Positions 53,887 to 63,582 of a stretch of 64,000 bases of DNA are shown piece after piece. The stretch is taken from NCBI RefSeq assembly GCF_048159605.1, contig NZ_JBLREB010000005.1, positions 1-64,000 of the forward strand, written 5' to 3'. The translations under genes and the position numbers were made by a program. Every line of letters begins with the position of its first letter. Within the stretch, counting starts at the first letter, position 1. The stretch is from Ectobacillus polymachus (GTDB lineage Bacteria > Bacillota > Bacilli > Bacillales > Bacillaceae_G). The notes beneath the pieces are model-generated. The model saw nothing but the letters and a program-made list of their open reading frames with translations, was not told the origin of the DNA and did no database searches.

Positions 53887-54777
53887 CTAATGAGCAAGAG
53901 CAAAATGTTCCATTTTCTTAATAAATATTTCGGCTGCTTTCGTAAGTGGATCCTGTTTTTTTCGAACAAATGAAAACGGCCGATATATCCGTTTGTTTGG
54001 AAGAGACAACACTTGTAATTCACCTGCTTCTAACTCTTTTCGCACCGTCCATTTTGATAGCAATGCGATTCCTAAGCCTTCCTTTACAGCTTCTTTTACT
54101 CCTTGAATACTACTAAAAATAAAATGACGCTTCATATTTAGATGCATTTCTTCTATAAATACATCACTATATGTTCTAGTTCCCGATCCTTTTTCTCTTA
54201 GAATCCAAACTTGATCTTGCAATAGAGTAGGTTGTAGTGATTGATAGTTTGATAAAGGATGATGAATAGGCGCGACAATTATCATTTCATCTTGCATAAA
54301 TGGAATTACTTCGACATCAGTATGAGTAGTTTTTCCTTCGATTAATCCGATATCATGTTGATTTGTTTCTACTCCCTTTATCACTTCTTTCGTATTCGAT
54401 ATAATGACTTGAATATCTACCTGAGGGTATTGCTTCGCATAATCAGCAAGTACCTTTGGAAGAATATATTCTCCAATTGTAAAACTAACACCTATTCGCA
54501 ATGTTCCGGTTACAACATGCAGCAACTGATGTATTTCTTGCTTTGCATTTTCATAATGGTCAAGGATACGTTTTGCATGATGATATAAAATTTTTCCCGC
54601 TTCCGTGACTTGCACGTATTTCGGAGTACGATGTATAAGTTTCGTACCAAATTCACTTTCTAAATTACGAATGATTAAACTAACACTTGGCTGTGATACG
54701 TGTAATTTTTCTGCAGCATGAGAAAAGTTTTTCAACTCTACAACGGTAACAAATACTTCTAAAATATCTACTTTCAT
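53887..54777 (-). CDS. LysR-family regulator (CysL/YeiE-like)
   Basis: A 296-residue LysR regulator: HTH (about 1-60, FSHAAEKLHVSQPSVSLIIR) and LysR substrate domain (about 88-295). It is divergent from the yeiH-type exporter gene 124 bp away, the arrangement of E. coli yeiE-yeiH and of B. subtilis CysL-type regulators that respond to sulfur compounds. It most likely controls the exporter. Located between that gene and two rhodaneses. Confidence 0.85.
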   Translation of the reverse strand: MKVDILEVFVTVVELKNFSHAAEKLHVSQPSVSLIIRNLESEFGTKLIHRTPKYVQVTEAGKILYHHAKRILDHYENAKQEIHQLLHVVTGTLRIGVSFTIGEYILPKVLADYAKQYPQVDIQVIISNTKEVIKGVETNQHDIGLIEGKTTHTDVEVIPFMQDEMIIVAPIHHPLSNYQSLQPTLLQDQVWILREKGSGTRTYSDVFIEEMHLNMKRHFIFSSIQGVKEAVKEGLGIALLSKWTVRKELEAGELQVLSLPNKRIYRPFSFVRKKQDPLTKAAEIFIKKMEHFALAH

Positions 54778-54901
54778 TGCACACCCTCCTTTTCTATATT
54801 TTATTATACGATTTTTTAATGACTACAATAAAAAATATATATTTTATTAATGATTGATTTCCGGTTACAGTTAACATAGAACTTATATAGGAGTGATAAT
54901 C

Positions 54902-55930
54902 GTGCAGCATATAGAACGGAATAAAAAAGTCTATGAATTTATACTAGGTGTGGTATTAACTTTAATCATAGCAATTGCAGCAAAATATATTGCATATCTG
55001 CCTTTTTTCAAAATAATGGGGCAACTTGTTATTGCCATTCTTCTAGGTATCTTGTTTAACGCGTTTGTTGAGGTTCCTCCTCTAATAAGAGAGGGTACTT
55101 CTTTTTCAAGTAAAAAGCTTCTGCGTTTGGGGATTATTTTACTTGGGATGAGACTAAATTTAATCGATATTTACCATGCTGGTTCAGCTGTTTTTTTCCT
55201 TGTCATTATACAACTTATTTTTACACTTGTTGTCGTTTATAGTCTCTCACGGTTATTTCATGTAGATAGAAATCTGGCCATCTTAACAGCCTGCGGTACA
55301 GCTATATGCGGGGCAGCAGCTGTTGTCGCAATTGCACCGCAAATACAAGCAAAAGATGACGAGACAGCAGTAGGTGCTGCTACAGTCGCTATTCTCGGAA
55401 CTATTTTTACATTACTTTATACTACTCTCTATCCTTTTCTAGGTTTATCACCGCATGGATACGGAATTTTTGCAGGATCAACACTCCATGAGATTGCTCA
55501 CGTCATTGCTGCAGCTGCCGTTGGTGGAAACCAATCAGTAGATATTGCTGTTATTGTAAAATTAACGAGAGTTGCTCTCCTTACTCCCGTAGCTATTATA
55601 ATTGGTATATGGATGAATAAAACCAATCCTTCTCAAACAGAAGATGGCAACAACCCGATGTTAAAATCATTTCCTATTCCTTGGTTTATTATCGGTTTCT
55701 TAGCCATGAGCTGTATCCATTCATTAGGAATTATACCTCAATCCATTGCAAATGATCTTGTAAACATCGCATATATGTTACTTGCTATGGCAATGGCTGG
55801 CCTTGGATTAAATGTTTCATTACGAACCTTCCGAAAGCTAGGACTTCCTTCGTTTGCAGCTGGGTTAATTGGTTCCATCCTGCTATCATTACTCGGGTAT
55901 GGATTACTGCATGTATTTCATTTAACATAA
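54902..55930 (+). CDS. YeiH-type putative sulfate exporter (UPF0324)
   Basis: A 342-residue membrane protein with about 10 TM helices. The family signature GTAICGAAAVVAIAPQ and HEIAHVIAAAAVGG are present. Start GTG 54902 has GGAG 8 nt upstream; GTG 54893 overlaps that site. The family is annotated as putative sulfate exporter; direct evidence is scarce. The LysR neighbour and the sulfur-transfer genes agree with a sulfur-related role. Confidence 0.82.
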   Translation: MQHIERNKKVYEFILGVVLTLIIAIAAKYIAYLPFFKIMGQLVIAILLGILFNAFVEVPPLIREGTSFSSKKLLRLGIILLGMRLNLIDIYHAGSAVFFLVIIQLIFTLVVVYSLSRLFHVDRNLAILTACGTAICGAAAVVAIAPQIQAKDDETAVGAATVAILGTIFTLLYTTLYPFLGLSPHGYGIFAGSTLHEIAHVIAAAAVGGNQSVDIAVIVKLTRVALLTPVAIIIGIWMNKTNPSQTEDGNNPMLKSFPIPWFIIGFLAMSCIHSLGIIPQSIANDLVNIAYMLLAMAMAGLGLNVSLRTFRKLGLPSFAAGLIGSILLSLLGYGLLHVFHLT

Positions 55931-55945
55931 GAATTTGCAATACAA

Positions 55946-55977
55946 AAAAGCAGAGCTTGTAATCTAGCTCTGCTTTT
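55946..55977. terminator. Bidirectional terminator between yeiH-like gene and permease gene
   Basis: Stem AAAAGCAGAGCT (55946-55957) / AGCTCTGCTTTT (55966-55977), A/T tracts on both sides. Confidence 0.88.
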
Positions 55978-55988
55978 CTCATTGATTT

Positions 55989-57326
55989 CTATTCCCTATG
56001 CTTTTTTTGAAACATAGAAGCAATAGTCAGTACGAATACGATTCCTATTGAAACAATAGCACTTAATCGATTTTGTGCACTAAGCATAAACGCAATAAAG
56101 CTTATACTTAATATAATAGCTGTAATCAGCGGAATGTAAGGATATCCCCAGACAAGAAAATTAGGCTTTCTTTCATACGTTTTACGAAGCTTAATTTCTG
56201 CTAAACAGATTGCAATCCATAATATAGAAACAGTAAATCCTGGAATAGCCATTAGATAACTAAATATTTGATCCGGAGAGATATAGGCAATGAGCGATCC
56301 GCCAATCAGGATTACAGCAGCAAACAATAAGCTATAGACAGGCACACCCTTTTTAGAAACATAGGAGAACACTTGCGGTGCTTCGCCTTCGGTTGCTAAG
56401 GAATGCAGCATTCTTGTTGAACCGTAAATGCCAGAATTAGCAGCAGATAAAACAGCAGTAATTAAAATAAAATTCATAACGTGGGCCCCGCTATTAAAGC
56501 CAGCCGTAGCCAACACTTGAACGAATGGGCTCGACTGCTGTGAAATCGTATTCCAAGGAATCAAACCACAAATAATTAAAATTGGCAATGTGTAAAACAA
56601 GATGATACGACCAATTACTCCTTTAATTATTTTCGGAAGTACCTGCTCTGCATTCTTTGTTTCTGTCACAGTAAGACCTACAAGCTCCGTCCCACCATAG
56701 GAGAAAATAACAATAATAAGTGCTGAAAATATACCTGACCATCCATGAGGAAAGAATCCTTGATGTGCAGTAAAGTTTTGCATGTAATGAGTTTCATGAC
56801 TAGGAATAATACCAAATAAAATACCTGCACCTAAAAAGATAAATACGATAATCATAACAATCTTTAACCCTGCAAACCAAAACTCGAACTCGCCGTAATT
56901 TTTTACATTGAGTGTATTAATTCCAATAATAAAAACAGCACAAGCTACACTTAGCAACCAGAGTGGAATGGAAGGAAACCAATATTGCAGAAAACTTCCT
57001 GCAGCTATCACTTCAATTATACAAACGATAAGCCACATTAACGCATAGAGCCAGCCAATAACATAAGAAACCTTGCCTCCAAAGGCTTCTCGGATAAATC
57101 CTTTCATATTCATTCCTGGTAATGCAATTGCCATTTCGGCGATTGCACTCATAACCACTAGTAATAACAGCCCGGCAAATATATAGGAAAAAATAACTGC
57201 TGGACCTGCAACGGAAATAGTTTCCGAAGTACCTTTAAAAATACCTGTTCCAATTGCCCCACCTAACGCCATTAAACGAACATGCCTTGGCAATAAATTC
57301 TTCTGCAGCTTCGTTTCTGAAGACAT
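55989..57326 (-). CDS. APC-family amino acid permease under T-box control
   Basis: A 445-residue permease with 12 TM helices of the amino acid transporter family: RHVRLMALGGAIGTGIFKGT, SYGGTELVGLTVTETKN and SGIYGSTRMLHSLA are the usual signatures. ATG 57326 follows AAGGAGG. The leader carries a T-box riboswitch, so expression rises when a specific tRNA is uncharged; the protein therefore imports an amino acid in short supply. Which one is not settled, because I could not read the specifier codon securely. Confidence 0.88.
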   Translation of the reverse strand: MSSETKLQKNLLPRHVRLMALGGAIGTGIFKGTSETISVAGPAVIFSYIFAGLLLLVVMSAIAEMAIALPGMNMKGFIREAFGGKVSYVIGWLYALMWLIVCIIEVIAAGSFLQYWFPSIPLWLLSVACAVFIIGINTLNVKNYGEFEFWFAGLKIVMIIVFIFLGAGILFGIIPSHETHYMQNFTAHQGFFPHGWSGIFSALIIVIFSYGGTELVGLTVTETKNAEQVLPKIIKGVIGRIILFYTLPILIICGLIPWNTISQQSSPFVQVLATAGFNSGAHVMNFILITAVLSAANSGIYGSTRMLHSLATEGEAPQVFSYVSKKGVPVYSLLFAAVILIGGSLIAYISPDQIFSYLMAIPGFTVSILWIAICLAEIKLRKTYERKPNFLVWGYPYIPLITAIILSISFIAFMLSAQNRLSAIVSIGIVFVLTIASMFQKKHRE

Positions 57327-57442
57327 GTTTTCTCCTCCTTTTTACACAAATTGAAATTTTCTGAAAATAAGAATTTTCTTTACCTATCCTTTCTTCAACG
57401 CAAGGCTTCTCTTCTGCCTTCCTACTGCCAATAAATAACTGA

Positions 57443-57700
57443 ATAAAAAAATCCCCTACCGTATGTATCAGTAGGGACAATTTTATCGCGGTACCACCCT
57501 AGTTGCAGACTAACATCCGCCGCTCATTTCTTGTAACAGTTTAACCGGCTTTTTTCACAAATTATGAAAAAAGATGCTCCTAGCGTGTAATTTACACCCA
57601 TCTTTGTACTGATTTCTACCGACCATCAGCTCTCTATAACAGGGAAAAATGCTGCTGTGTGCCCTTCAACACATATGTTATTCATTTATATGAGTATAAT
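57443..57700 (-). promoter_or_regulatory. T-box riboswitch (tRNA-sensing leader)
   Basis: The minus strand contains AGGGTGGTACCGCG (57501-57488), the T-box antiterminator core. Downstream is a terminator, CCCTAC (57476-57471) / GTAGGG (57459-57454), plus a T-run (to about 57443). Upstream, AGAGAGCTGATGGTCGGTAG (57635-57616) followed by AAATCAG is the K-turn and distal part of stem I. The 5' edge is estimated. Confidence 0.9.
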
Positions 57701-57874
57701 AAATGAAATTATAAACGTAAGATTTTCCCCTGTCAATCATGCATGCTAACCTTAATCGATTCCTTCTCTAACAAACATTTCTGCGGGAATCCCTTGTGAA
57801 AAGGGACTTATCTCGCTAGTAAAGAATATATCATGCATTGCACGCGTACACGCTGTATATGGATGATAAAAGGT

Positions 57875-57907
57875 AAGGGGCCCCCATTCTTCCTTTGGGA
57901 ACCCCTT
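57875..57907 (-). terminator. Probable terminator of nos
   Basis: AAGGGG (57875-57880) / CCCCTT (57902-57907), with CCCA/TGGG inner pairing; the minus strand continues ACCTTTTATC. It starts 3 bp after the nos stop. Confidence 0.65.
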
Positions 57908-57910
57908 CTT

Positions 57911-59002
57911 TTATGCGTACGGTTTATCTTGATAGGAATACTTAGGTGATACAATATCATTTGAATAGGATTTATGAAAGATATGCGTAGCTGCTGGAGA
58001 AACAGGAGGAATGAGCCATGTCCAATCTCCCTTGACATCTCTATTTGCCGCGCTTTCTCCACTTTCAAAAAGCTGAAATTGTGCTGCAGCTGTGTGATGG
58101 TCCACGATACTAACTCCTTTTTCTTTAAAGGAATGAAGTACCGCGATATTAAGTTCAACTAGTGCTTTATCTTTCCATAGAGTTGCCTGTCTAGACATAT
58201 CAAGGCCAAACAAAGAAGCTACTTTCGGCAGCATATTATAACGAGTTTCATCTGCTAAATTTCGTGCTCCAATTTCCGTTTCCATATACCAGCCATTAAA
58301 CGGAGCAGCTGTATAGGTAATGCCTCCTATTTCAAGCTTCATTTCGCTAATTATCGGAACTGCATACCAACAAAGCTGCAATTCAGCAAATGATTGTAAC
58401 TCTGGATGCACAATCGGTACCTCAAGTACTAGCTCACGAGGAAGGTTGTACCAAACTGGCATCTTGCTACCGACTTGTATGACAAGCGGCAATATGTCAA
58501 AATGAGTTCGCTCTCCGCGCCACCCAAGTTCTTCGCAAACACGAGTAAAAGCGATAGATGCTGGATCACCAATCGTTCCATTTTCCGTTTCATAACCCGC
58601 ATAACGAATAAGCTGATGATTCCAAATCCGCACATGATCCTGGTCATTCTCTTGTTGCTGAAATATCGTGATAGTTGGACGAATTTTCCCATCATTCGTT
58701 GCATATGTAATATGTTCTAATAGGGCATCAAATATTTCATCTTCTTTTTGCAGCTTCCTCTTATCAAAAACAGTTAATGTATTCCAAAACAAACGCCCGA
58801 TGCAACGGTTGCTATTACGCCATGCCATTCTAGCTCCATGTTCCAACTCTTCAAACGTATGCTCATAAGTACCGTACTCATTTATCCTCTGCTCTATTTC
58901 ACGTAACCGTATTTCACGTTCTTCGATTGATTTGTTCAGTTCTGTATAACAGGCTGTAATAAATTGTTCTGCTTCTTGAAAAAGTCTATGCTTCGTATAC
59001 AC
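57911..59002 (-). CDS. nos: Bacterial nitric oxide synthase oxygenase
   Basis: A 363-residue heme enzyme that oxidises arginine to citrulline and NO using cellular reductases; the reductase domain of animal NOS is absent, as in all Bacillus forms. The heme-ligand Cys sits in MAWRNSNRCIGRLFW. The arginine-site Glu is in GWYMETEIGARNL, and the pterin-site region GDWTWLIPPVSPAATHIF is present. AAGGAGG at 59015-59009 lies inside the frame starting at ATG 59017, so GTG 59002 is the better start. Single gene. Confidence 0.93.
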   Translation of the reverse strand: MYTKHRLFQEAEQFITACYTELNKSIEEREIRLREIEQRINEYGTYEHTFEELEHGARMAWRNSNRCIGRLFWNTLTVFDKRKLQKEDEIFDALLEHITYATNDGKIRPTITIFQQQENDQDHVRIWNHQLIRYAGYETENGTIGDPASIAFTRVCEELGWRGERTHFDILPLVIQVGSKMPVWYNLPRELVLEVPIVHPELQSFAELQLCWYAVPIISEMKLEIGGITYTAAPFNGWYMETEIGARNLADETRYNMLPKVASLFGLDMSRQATLWKDKALVELNIAVLHSFKEKGVSIVDHHTAAAQFQLFESGESAANRDVKGDWTWLIPPVSPAATHIFHKSYSNDIVSPKYSYQDKPYA

Positions 59003-59117
59003 GGGATCCTCCTTCATGTTGCATGTCTTTACTTAATCCGTGATGGAAGGGCAATAACACTTCAACTTCAAGGCATAATAGAAACCCTGCGTGCGCACCC
59101 TGGATAAACTACAGAGT

Positions 59118-60032
59118 TTACTCCATATCTTTCTCATACAACTTCAGATTTACATATACGCTTTGTAAAGTAGGTGCTGACAAACCATGCTCTTCTGCTA
59201 GCGTTAGCAAATACCCTTGTAGTGCTTCTACCTCTACGGATAAACCCTTTTCCATATCTCGCAACATAGAAGACTTCATATCATAGTCCATTTCTCCCAT
59301 TGTTTGCATTTGTTTTTCTTCAATATTATCTATAATAGGAGCTTGTATTGTTCGCATGATTTGTGCTGTTTCCTTTAATAAGCTTTCAATCAATTGTATC
59401 CCTCTATTCACATCTCGTATCGGACCAATTGACTTTTGAAATAAAGTAGTGACTCCTGAAAAAGTAGTAATAAACAAATATTTATGCCACATGTCACGGA
59501 TAATATTATTACTTACTTTTATCATAGCACGAGTATCTTGAAATGCCTTCTCTATATTATGAATTCTCTCTGTCCTTTCTCCATTCCATTCACCAAATAC
59601 AAATTGATGAATCGGACTCGTTTGCATGACATCACCTTCATTCGACAAAGTAGATTCAATAAAACATAATCCACCGATTACTGATTCCTTCGAAAAGGCA
59701 CTCGTCAACATATCAATATGCCCCATGCCATTTAGCATTGGAATGATGACGGTTTCCTTATGTACATATGGCTTGATGTCTTGTATGGTTTGCTCTAAAT
59801 GGTAGGCCTTTATTCCGATAAGAACGACATCAAAGGACCCTGGCTCTCCTGCTACGATTAATTTGGGCTGAATGATTGTATCTCCGTGGATGCTTTTTAC
59901 TCGCAATCCTCTTGCTTGCAATTGTTCTTTTCTTTTTTCACGAACTAAAAACGTCACATCTTCTCCCTTTTCAGCTAATCTTGCTCCAAAATATCCACCT
60001 ACTGCTCCAGCACCTACCACTAAAAATTTCAC
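59118..60032 (-). CDS. panE: 2-dehydropantoate 2-reductase (ketopantoate reductase family)
   Basis: A 304-residue NADPH enzyme for pantothenate/CoA synthesis. N-terminal Rossmann GAGAVGGYFGARLAEKG; catalytic Lys region MWHKYLFITTFSGVTTL; LNGMGH in the middle. Start GTG 60032 has AGGGGGA upstream; the frame is open to 60059 without a better start. Paralogues of unknown substrate exist in Bacillus, so the assignment to pantothenate synthesis is probable, not certain. Confidence 0.85.
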   Translation of the reverse strand: MKFLVVGAGAVGGYFGARLAEKGEDVTFLVREKRKEQLQARGLRVKSIHGDTIIQPKLIVAGEPGSFDVVLIGIKAYHLEQTIQDIKPYVHKETVIIPMLNGMGHIDMLTSAFSKESVIGGLCFIESTLSNEGDVMQTSPIHQFVFGEWNGERTERIHNIEKAFQDTRAMIKVSNNIIRDMWHKYLFITTFSGVTTLFQKSIGPIRDVNRGIQLIESLLKETAQIMRTIQAPIIDNIEEKQMQTMGEMDYDMKSSMLRDMEKGLSVEVEALQGYLLTLAEEHGLSAPTLQSVYVNLKLYEKDME

Positions 60033-60230
60033 CTTTCCATCCCCCTTATGAAAATGCAATATCCTTCAGATGATTAATAATCATAGAAAAACATATATAC
60101 TACTATACTCTTAGCAACATTATACGGATGGAAGATATAGGATACAACCAAAAAGAGAGATAAACATAGGCTGTTTACCTCTCTTTCTAACTTATTATCC
60201 ATCTCTTCTTATACTATTTCTTAACCTATT

Positions 60231-60878
60231 TTATTTTTTAATCTTCTTATAGAAAAATGGAATGATCAAAACGAATCCATATAAAGCTATAGCAATTACA
60301 AATTGTATACTCCATATGTTACGAAGGGAATTACCAACAAAATTAGCAACAAAAATTCCAGGGATAATGCCGATATAGGTTGCAGCTATGTAATCACGAG
60401 GTTTTACATTTGAAAATCCCAACCCATAATTAATGCTATCAAACGGAATGAATGGGATCAAACGAATATAGAGCACAACACGAAATCCGTTATTCTCAAT
60501 TTTTTCACTTATATCTTGTCTTCTATGTTTTTGCAAAAACGTTTTTATCTTTTCGTTTTTTATTTTTCTAGTAATATAGAATGCAAGCACAGCGCTATTG
60601 CCTGCTCCAATAATATTTAAGATGGCACCTGTAACAGCACCAAATGTATAACCCCCAAACATTGTAAGAGGCAGCATAGGGATAAAGAAAATCGGACGTA
60701 TCGTAAAAGCTGCTATAAAAATCAGCATGCCTAATATTCCTTCTCGCCTTATCCAATGACTAAGATAATCCAAATCTATTTTAGATAGGATGCCTGTATT
60801 ATAGGTAACGAACAGGCAGAGGATCACAAACAACCCAAGCAAAATATAAGCTTTATTTTCTTTCCAGTACTGCTTCAA
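60231..60878 (-). CDS. TVP38/TMEM64 (DedA-like) membrane protein
   Basis: A 215-residue protein with about five to six TM helices and the SNARE-associated/VTT domain: RPIFFIPMLPLTMFGGYTFG, FRVVLYIRLIPFIPFDSINY and YGLGFSNVKPRDYIAATYIG. DedA-like proteins of this type act in lipid carrier recycling or membrane homeostasis. The start is TTG 60878 with GAGGAG upstream. Single gene. Confidence 0.87.
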   Translation of the reverse strand: MKQYWKENKAYILLGLFVILCLFVTYNTGILSKIDLDYLSHWIRREGILGMLIFIAAFTIRPIFFIPMLPLTMFGGYTFGAVTGAILNIIGAGNSAVLAFYITRKIKNEKIKTFLQKHRRQDISEKIENNGFRVVLYIRLIPFIPFDSINYGLGFSNVKPRDYIAATYIGIIPGIFVANFVGNSLRNIWSIQFVIAIALYGFVLIIPFFYKKIKK

Positions 60879-60950
60879 GTGAGTTGCTCCTCTCTATTCT
60901 ACAATCCTATCAGAATAGGTTACCATTTCCATAATACCGACTTTACAATA

Positions 60951-60989
60951 AAAAATAAACTCCTAACAAAATAACGATTTTGTTAGGAG
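60951..60989 (-). terminator. Terminator of the phn transporter operon
   Basis: A 13-bp perfect stem CTCCTAACAAAAT (60960-60972) / complement (60977-60989); the minus strand continues TTTATTTTT. It lies 94 bp past the last phnE gene. Confidence 0.88.
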
Positions 60990-61083
60990 CGATATGCATT
61001 TATAACGTTCCATCAATGAAAGTCTTACTACCTAAAAGTAGCCGGAAGACTAGCGTCTGCCAGTCCTTAAGGAAAGAATACAT

Positions 61084-61887
61084 TTACACAAATTTTCTTC
61101 TAATATACCCTGATATCCAATCAATGAAAGTTACCATAATAATAATACCAAGTAAAATGATACCGACACGCGACCAATTACGTGAGCTAAGAGCAAAGAT
61201 GAGAGGCGTACCGATACCACCCGCACCAATTACCCCTAGTATCGCAGCAGAACGAACATTGATTTCAAAGCGATACAATGTATAGGATAGAAGGTCAGGC
61301 AATACTTGTGGCAGCACCGCATACCAAAGCACTTGAATTTTATTGGCACCCGTCGCGATAAGAGCTTCGGTAGGACCTAAATCCATATTTTCAATAGACT
61401 CGGAGAATAGTTTTCCCAGCATACCAATTGAATGCAATCCAAGTGCTAAAACTCCCGCAAAGGAGCCTGGTCCTACGGCCTTTATGAATAAAAGTGCCAT
61501 AACGATTTCTGGAAACGTGCGAACGAAGCTAAGTACAAATTTACCCGATCCAGAGATAACCTTTCCTTTGCTCATATTGGTAGCTGCCCAAAATGCAAAC
61601 GGTACACACAAGATACTTGAAATAAATGTTCCTAACACTGCAATAGCTAGTGTGTCAATTAATCCATGAACTAAGTCCTCTCCATCAGGAAGCAGCACAT
61701 AGCTCCAATCCGGATGAAAAATGCCTGACAGGATTGAAGTAGTAACCCTTGCTGCTGTCGGTTTAATTCCATGAATCGGCATTCCCGAAAATGCCCAAAT
61801 ATAAATAAGAATTAGCAAGGCAGCAATAAGCCAACGATATAAACTTATTTTTCTAGGTTTTTGTATCATTTTCGTATTCGTAATCAT
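61084..61887 (-). CDS. phnE: Phosphonate ABC transporter permease PhnE, second copy
   Basis: A 267-residue permease with six TM helices and an EAA-type loop around EALIATGANKIQVLWYAVLP. N-terminal TM followed by a short extracytoplasmic part with MPIHGIKPTAARV. Start ATG 61887 overlaps the stop of the first phnE (ATGA). Gram-positive phosphonate/phosphite importers often use two PhnE-type subunits. Confidence 0.9.
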   Translation of the reverse strand: MITNTKMIQKPRKISLYRWLIAALLILIYIWAFSGMPIHGIKPTAARVTTSILSGIFHPDWSYVLLPDGEDLVHGLIDTLAIAVLGTFISSILCVPFAFWAATNMSKGKVISGSGKFVLSFVRTFPEIVMALLFIKAVGPGSFAGVLALGLHSIGMLGKLFSESIENMDLGPTEALIATGANKIQVLWYAVLPQVLPDLLSYTLYRFEINVRSAAILGVIGAGGIGTPLIFALSSRNWSRVGIILLGIIIMVTFIDWISGYIRRKFV

Positions 61888-62678
61888 AGTAGTTTCTCCC
61901 GTAAGCTAGTACTAACGTAATCAATGAGTAACACGATGACTAACGTATAAATAATAATAGAAGAGGTTTGTTGATATTGTAAAAATCCTAATGTTTGCTC
62001 ATAGTACAATCCAATTCCTCCTGCCCCTACTAAACCTAAAACAGCAGCCGCCCGAACATTTACTTCAAACGTATACAGAACGAAGGAAATAAATTGCACT
62101 GTAATTTGCGGAATGATTGCATAGAAAATCCATTGAATTTTATTTGCTCCTACCGCTGTCATTGCCTCTAACGGACCTTTATCAATTGCTTCAATTGCTT
62201 CATATAACAGCTTAGCAATTAATCCTGTCGAAAAAACGGTAAGAGCGAAAATACCAGGCAACGCTCCAATCCCGAAAATTGCCACGAAAATCGCCGCCAG
62301 CAGGATATCCGGAACTGTACGAATTAGATTTAAGAGAAACCGAACAGGTCCGTATACGAAGGGAGATGGAACAATATTATTTGCTGAGAATAAAGCAAAT
62401 GGAATAGCAAGAATAGCGCCAAACGTAGTTCCAAGAATAGCCATACGTATCGTATCTAGCATGGCATTTGTTACCTTTGCAAAGTAATTCCAATCAGGCG
62501 GTACCATCTGCTTTAGTAAATCCATAATATTCGGTAATCCCTCTGCGAGCTTTGAAAAGGAAGCATCCACTTGCTTTCCACTTGCTAAAAACAAGGCTAG
62601 TAACAAAATTGCCGTGAAGATATGCTTTAGCTTACTTGGAGGAGTTGGCATTTTTACTTTCGAAGCTCCGTCACTCAT
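61884..62678 (-). CDS. phnE: Phosphonate ABC transporter permease PhnE, first copy
   Basis: A 264-residue permease, six TM helices, EAA-type loop EAMTAVGANKIQWIFYAIIP. Start ATG 62678 overlaps the phnC stop (ATGA). It forms the membrane channel with the second PhnE. The two copies are clearly related (FEVNVRAAAVLGLVGAGGIG against FEINVRSAAILGVIGAGGIG). Confidence 0.92.
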   Translation of the reverse strand: MSDGASKVKMPTPPSKLKHIFTAILLLALFLASGKQVDASFSKLAEGLPNIMDLLKQMVPPDWNYFAKVTNAMLDTIRMAILGTTFGAILAIPFALFSANNIVPSPFVYGPVRFLLNLIRTVPDILLAAIFVAIFGIGALPGIFALTVFSTGLIAKLLYEAIEAIDKGPLEAMTAVGANKIQWIFYAIIPQITVQFISFVLYTFEVNVRAAAVLGLVGAGGIGLYYEQTLGFLQYQQTSSIIIYTLVIVLLIDYVSTSLREKLL

Positions 62679-63448
62679 TTGGCAACCTCTCCTAACAGCT
62701 CATCTTTATTAATTGGACGACCATATATTTCAGCGAATACATCATCTGTAGCTTCCTCTACAGGACCATCAAAAACGATTTCTCCTGCACGCAAGCCAAT
62801 AATTCTCGTTGCATATTCCCTTGCTAAATCAATAAAATGTAAGTTCACAATCGTTGTTATACCAAGTTCTTGATTAATTCGCTTTAAGTCATCCATAACT
62901 TGCTTTGTCGTAAGCGGATCAAGTGAAGCTACCGGTTCATCTGCTAGGATAACCTTAGCCTCTTGTGCAAGAGCTCTAGCAATTGAAACACGCTGTTGCT
63001 GCCCACCAGATAATTCATCCGCACGCGAATATGCCTTTTCTAAAATATTTACACGGTCAAGAGCATGCAAAGCCAACTCAACATCTTGCTTTGGAAACAA
63101 ACCAAACACCGTACGTAATGTCGAATGATAGCCAACACGACCCGATAATACATTCCGTAATACAGAAGAACGTTTTACAAGATTAAAGCTTTGGAAGATC
63201 ATGCCGATATCACGGCGAATATGGCGAAGCTCCTTGCCCTTTGCTGCTGTAATAGATTTCCCATCAATTTTGATGTCACCAGTAGTAATTTCATGCAGAC
63301 GGTTTATCGAACGTAATAGCGTTGATTTACCTGCTCCAGAAAGTCCTACAATGACGACAAATTCTCCTTTATGAATTGTACAATTCAGCTTATTTAATCC
63401 AATTGTTCCGTTCGGATATACTTTCGAAACATCATGAAACTCAATCAC
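62675..63448 (-). CDS. phnC: Phosphonate ABC transporter ATPase PhnC
   Basis: A 257-residue ATPase: Walker A GLSGAGKST, signature LSGGQQQRVSIARAL, Walker B VILADEPVASLDP, H-loop NLHF. The signature KxLR in the family (QSFNLVKRSSVLRNVLSGR) marks PhnC. The start is GTG 63448. It energises uptake of phosphonates, phosphite or alkyl phosphates bound by PhnD. No C-P lyase genes are visible in the window. Confidence 0.93.
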   Translation of the reverse strand: MIEFHDVSKVYPNGTIGLNKLNCTIHKGEFVVIVGLSGAGKSTLLRSINRLHEITTGDIKIDGKSITAAKGKELRHIRRDIGMIFQSFNLVKRSSVLRNVLSGRVGYHSTLRTVFGLFPKQDVELALHALDRVNILEKAYSRADELSGGQQQRVSIARALAQEAKVILADEPVASLDPLTTKQVMDDLKRINQELGITTIVNLHFIDLAREYATRIIGLRAGEIVFDGPVEEATDDVFAEIYGRPINKDELLGEVAK

Positions 63449-63506
63449 ATACGTAACCTACCTTCTGTTAAATATGAAAGAATTGTGTATGGCATAACTA
63501 GAAAAA

Positions 63507-63557
63507 AGGCTAACCATATTGCATATCAAAATGACATACAATATGGCTGGCCACTTT
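63507..63557 (-). other. Hairpin between phnD and phnC
   Basis: CCATATTG (63515-63522) / CAATATGG (63538-63545), with GGCTA/TGGCC extending it. No T-run follows, so it may be a processing or mRNA-stability element that sets the ratio of binding protein to transporter. Confidence 0.45.
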
Positions 63558-63582
63558 TCCCTGATTTACATACGTTTTATCA

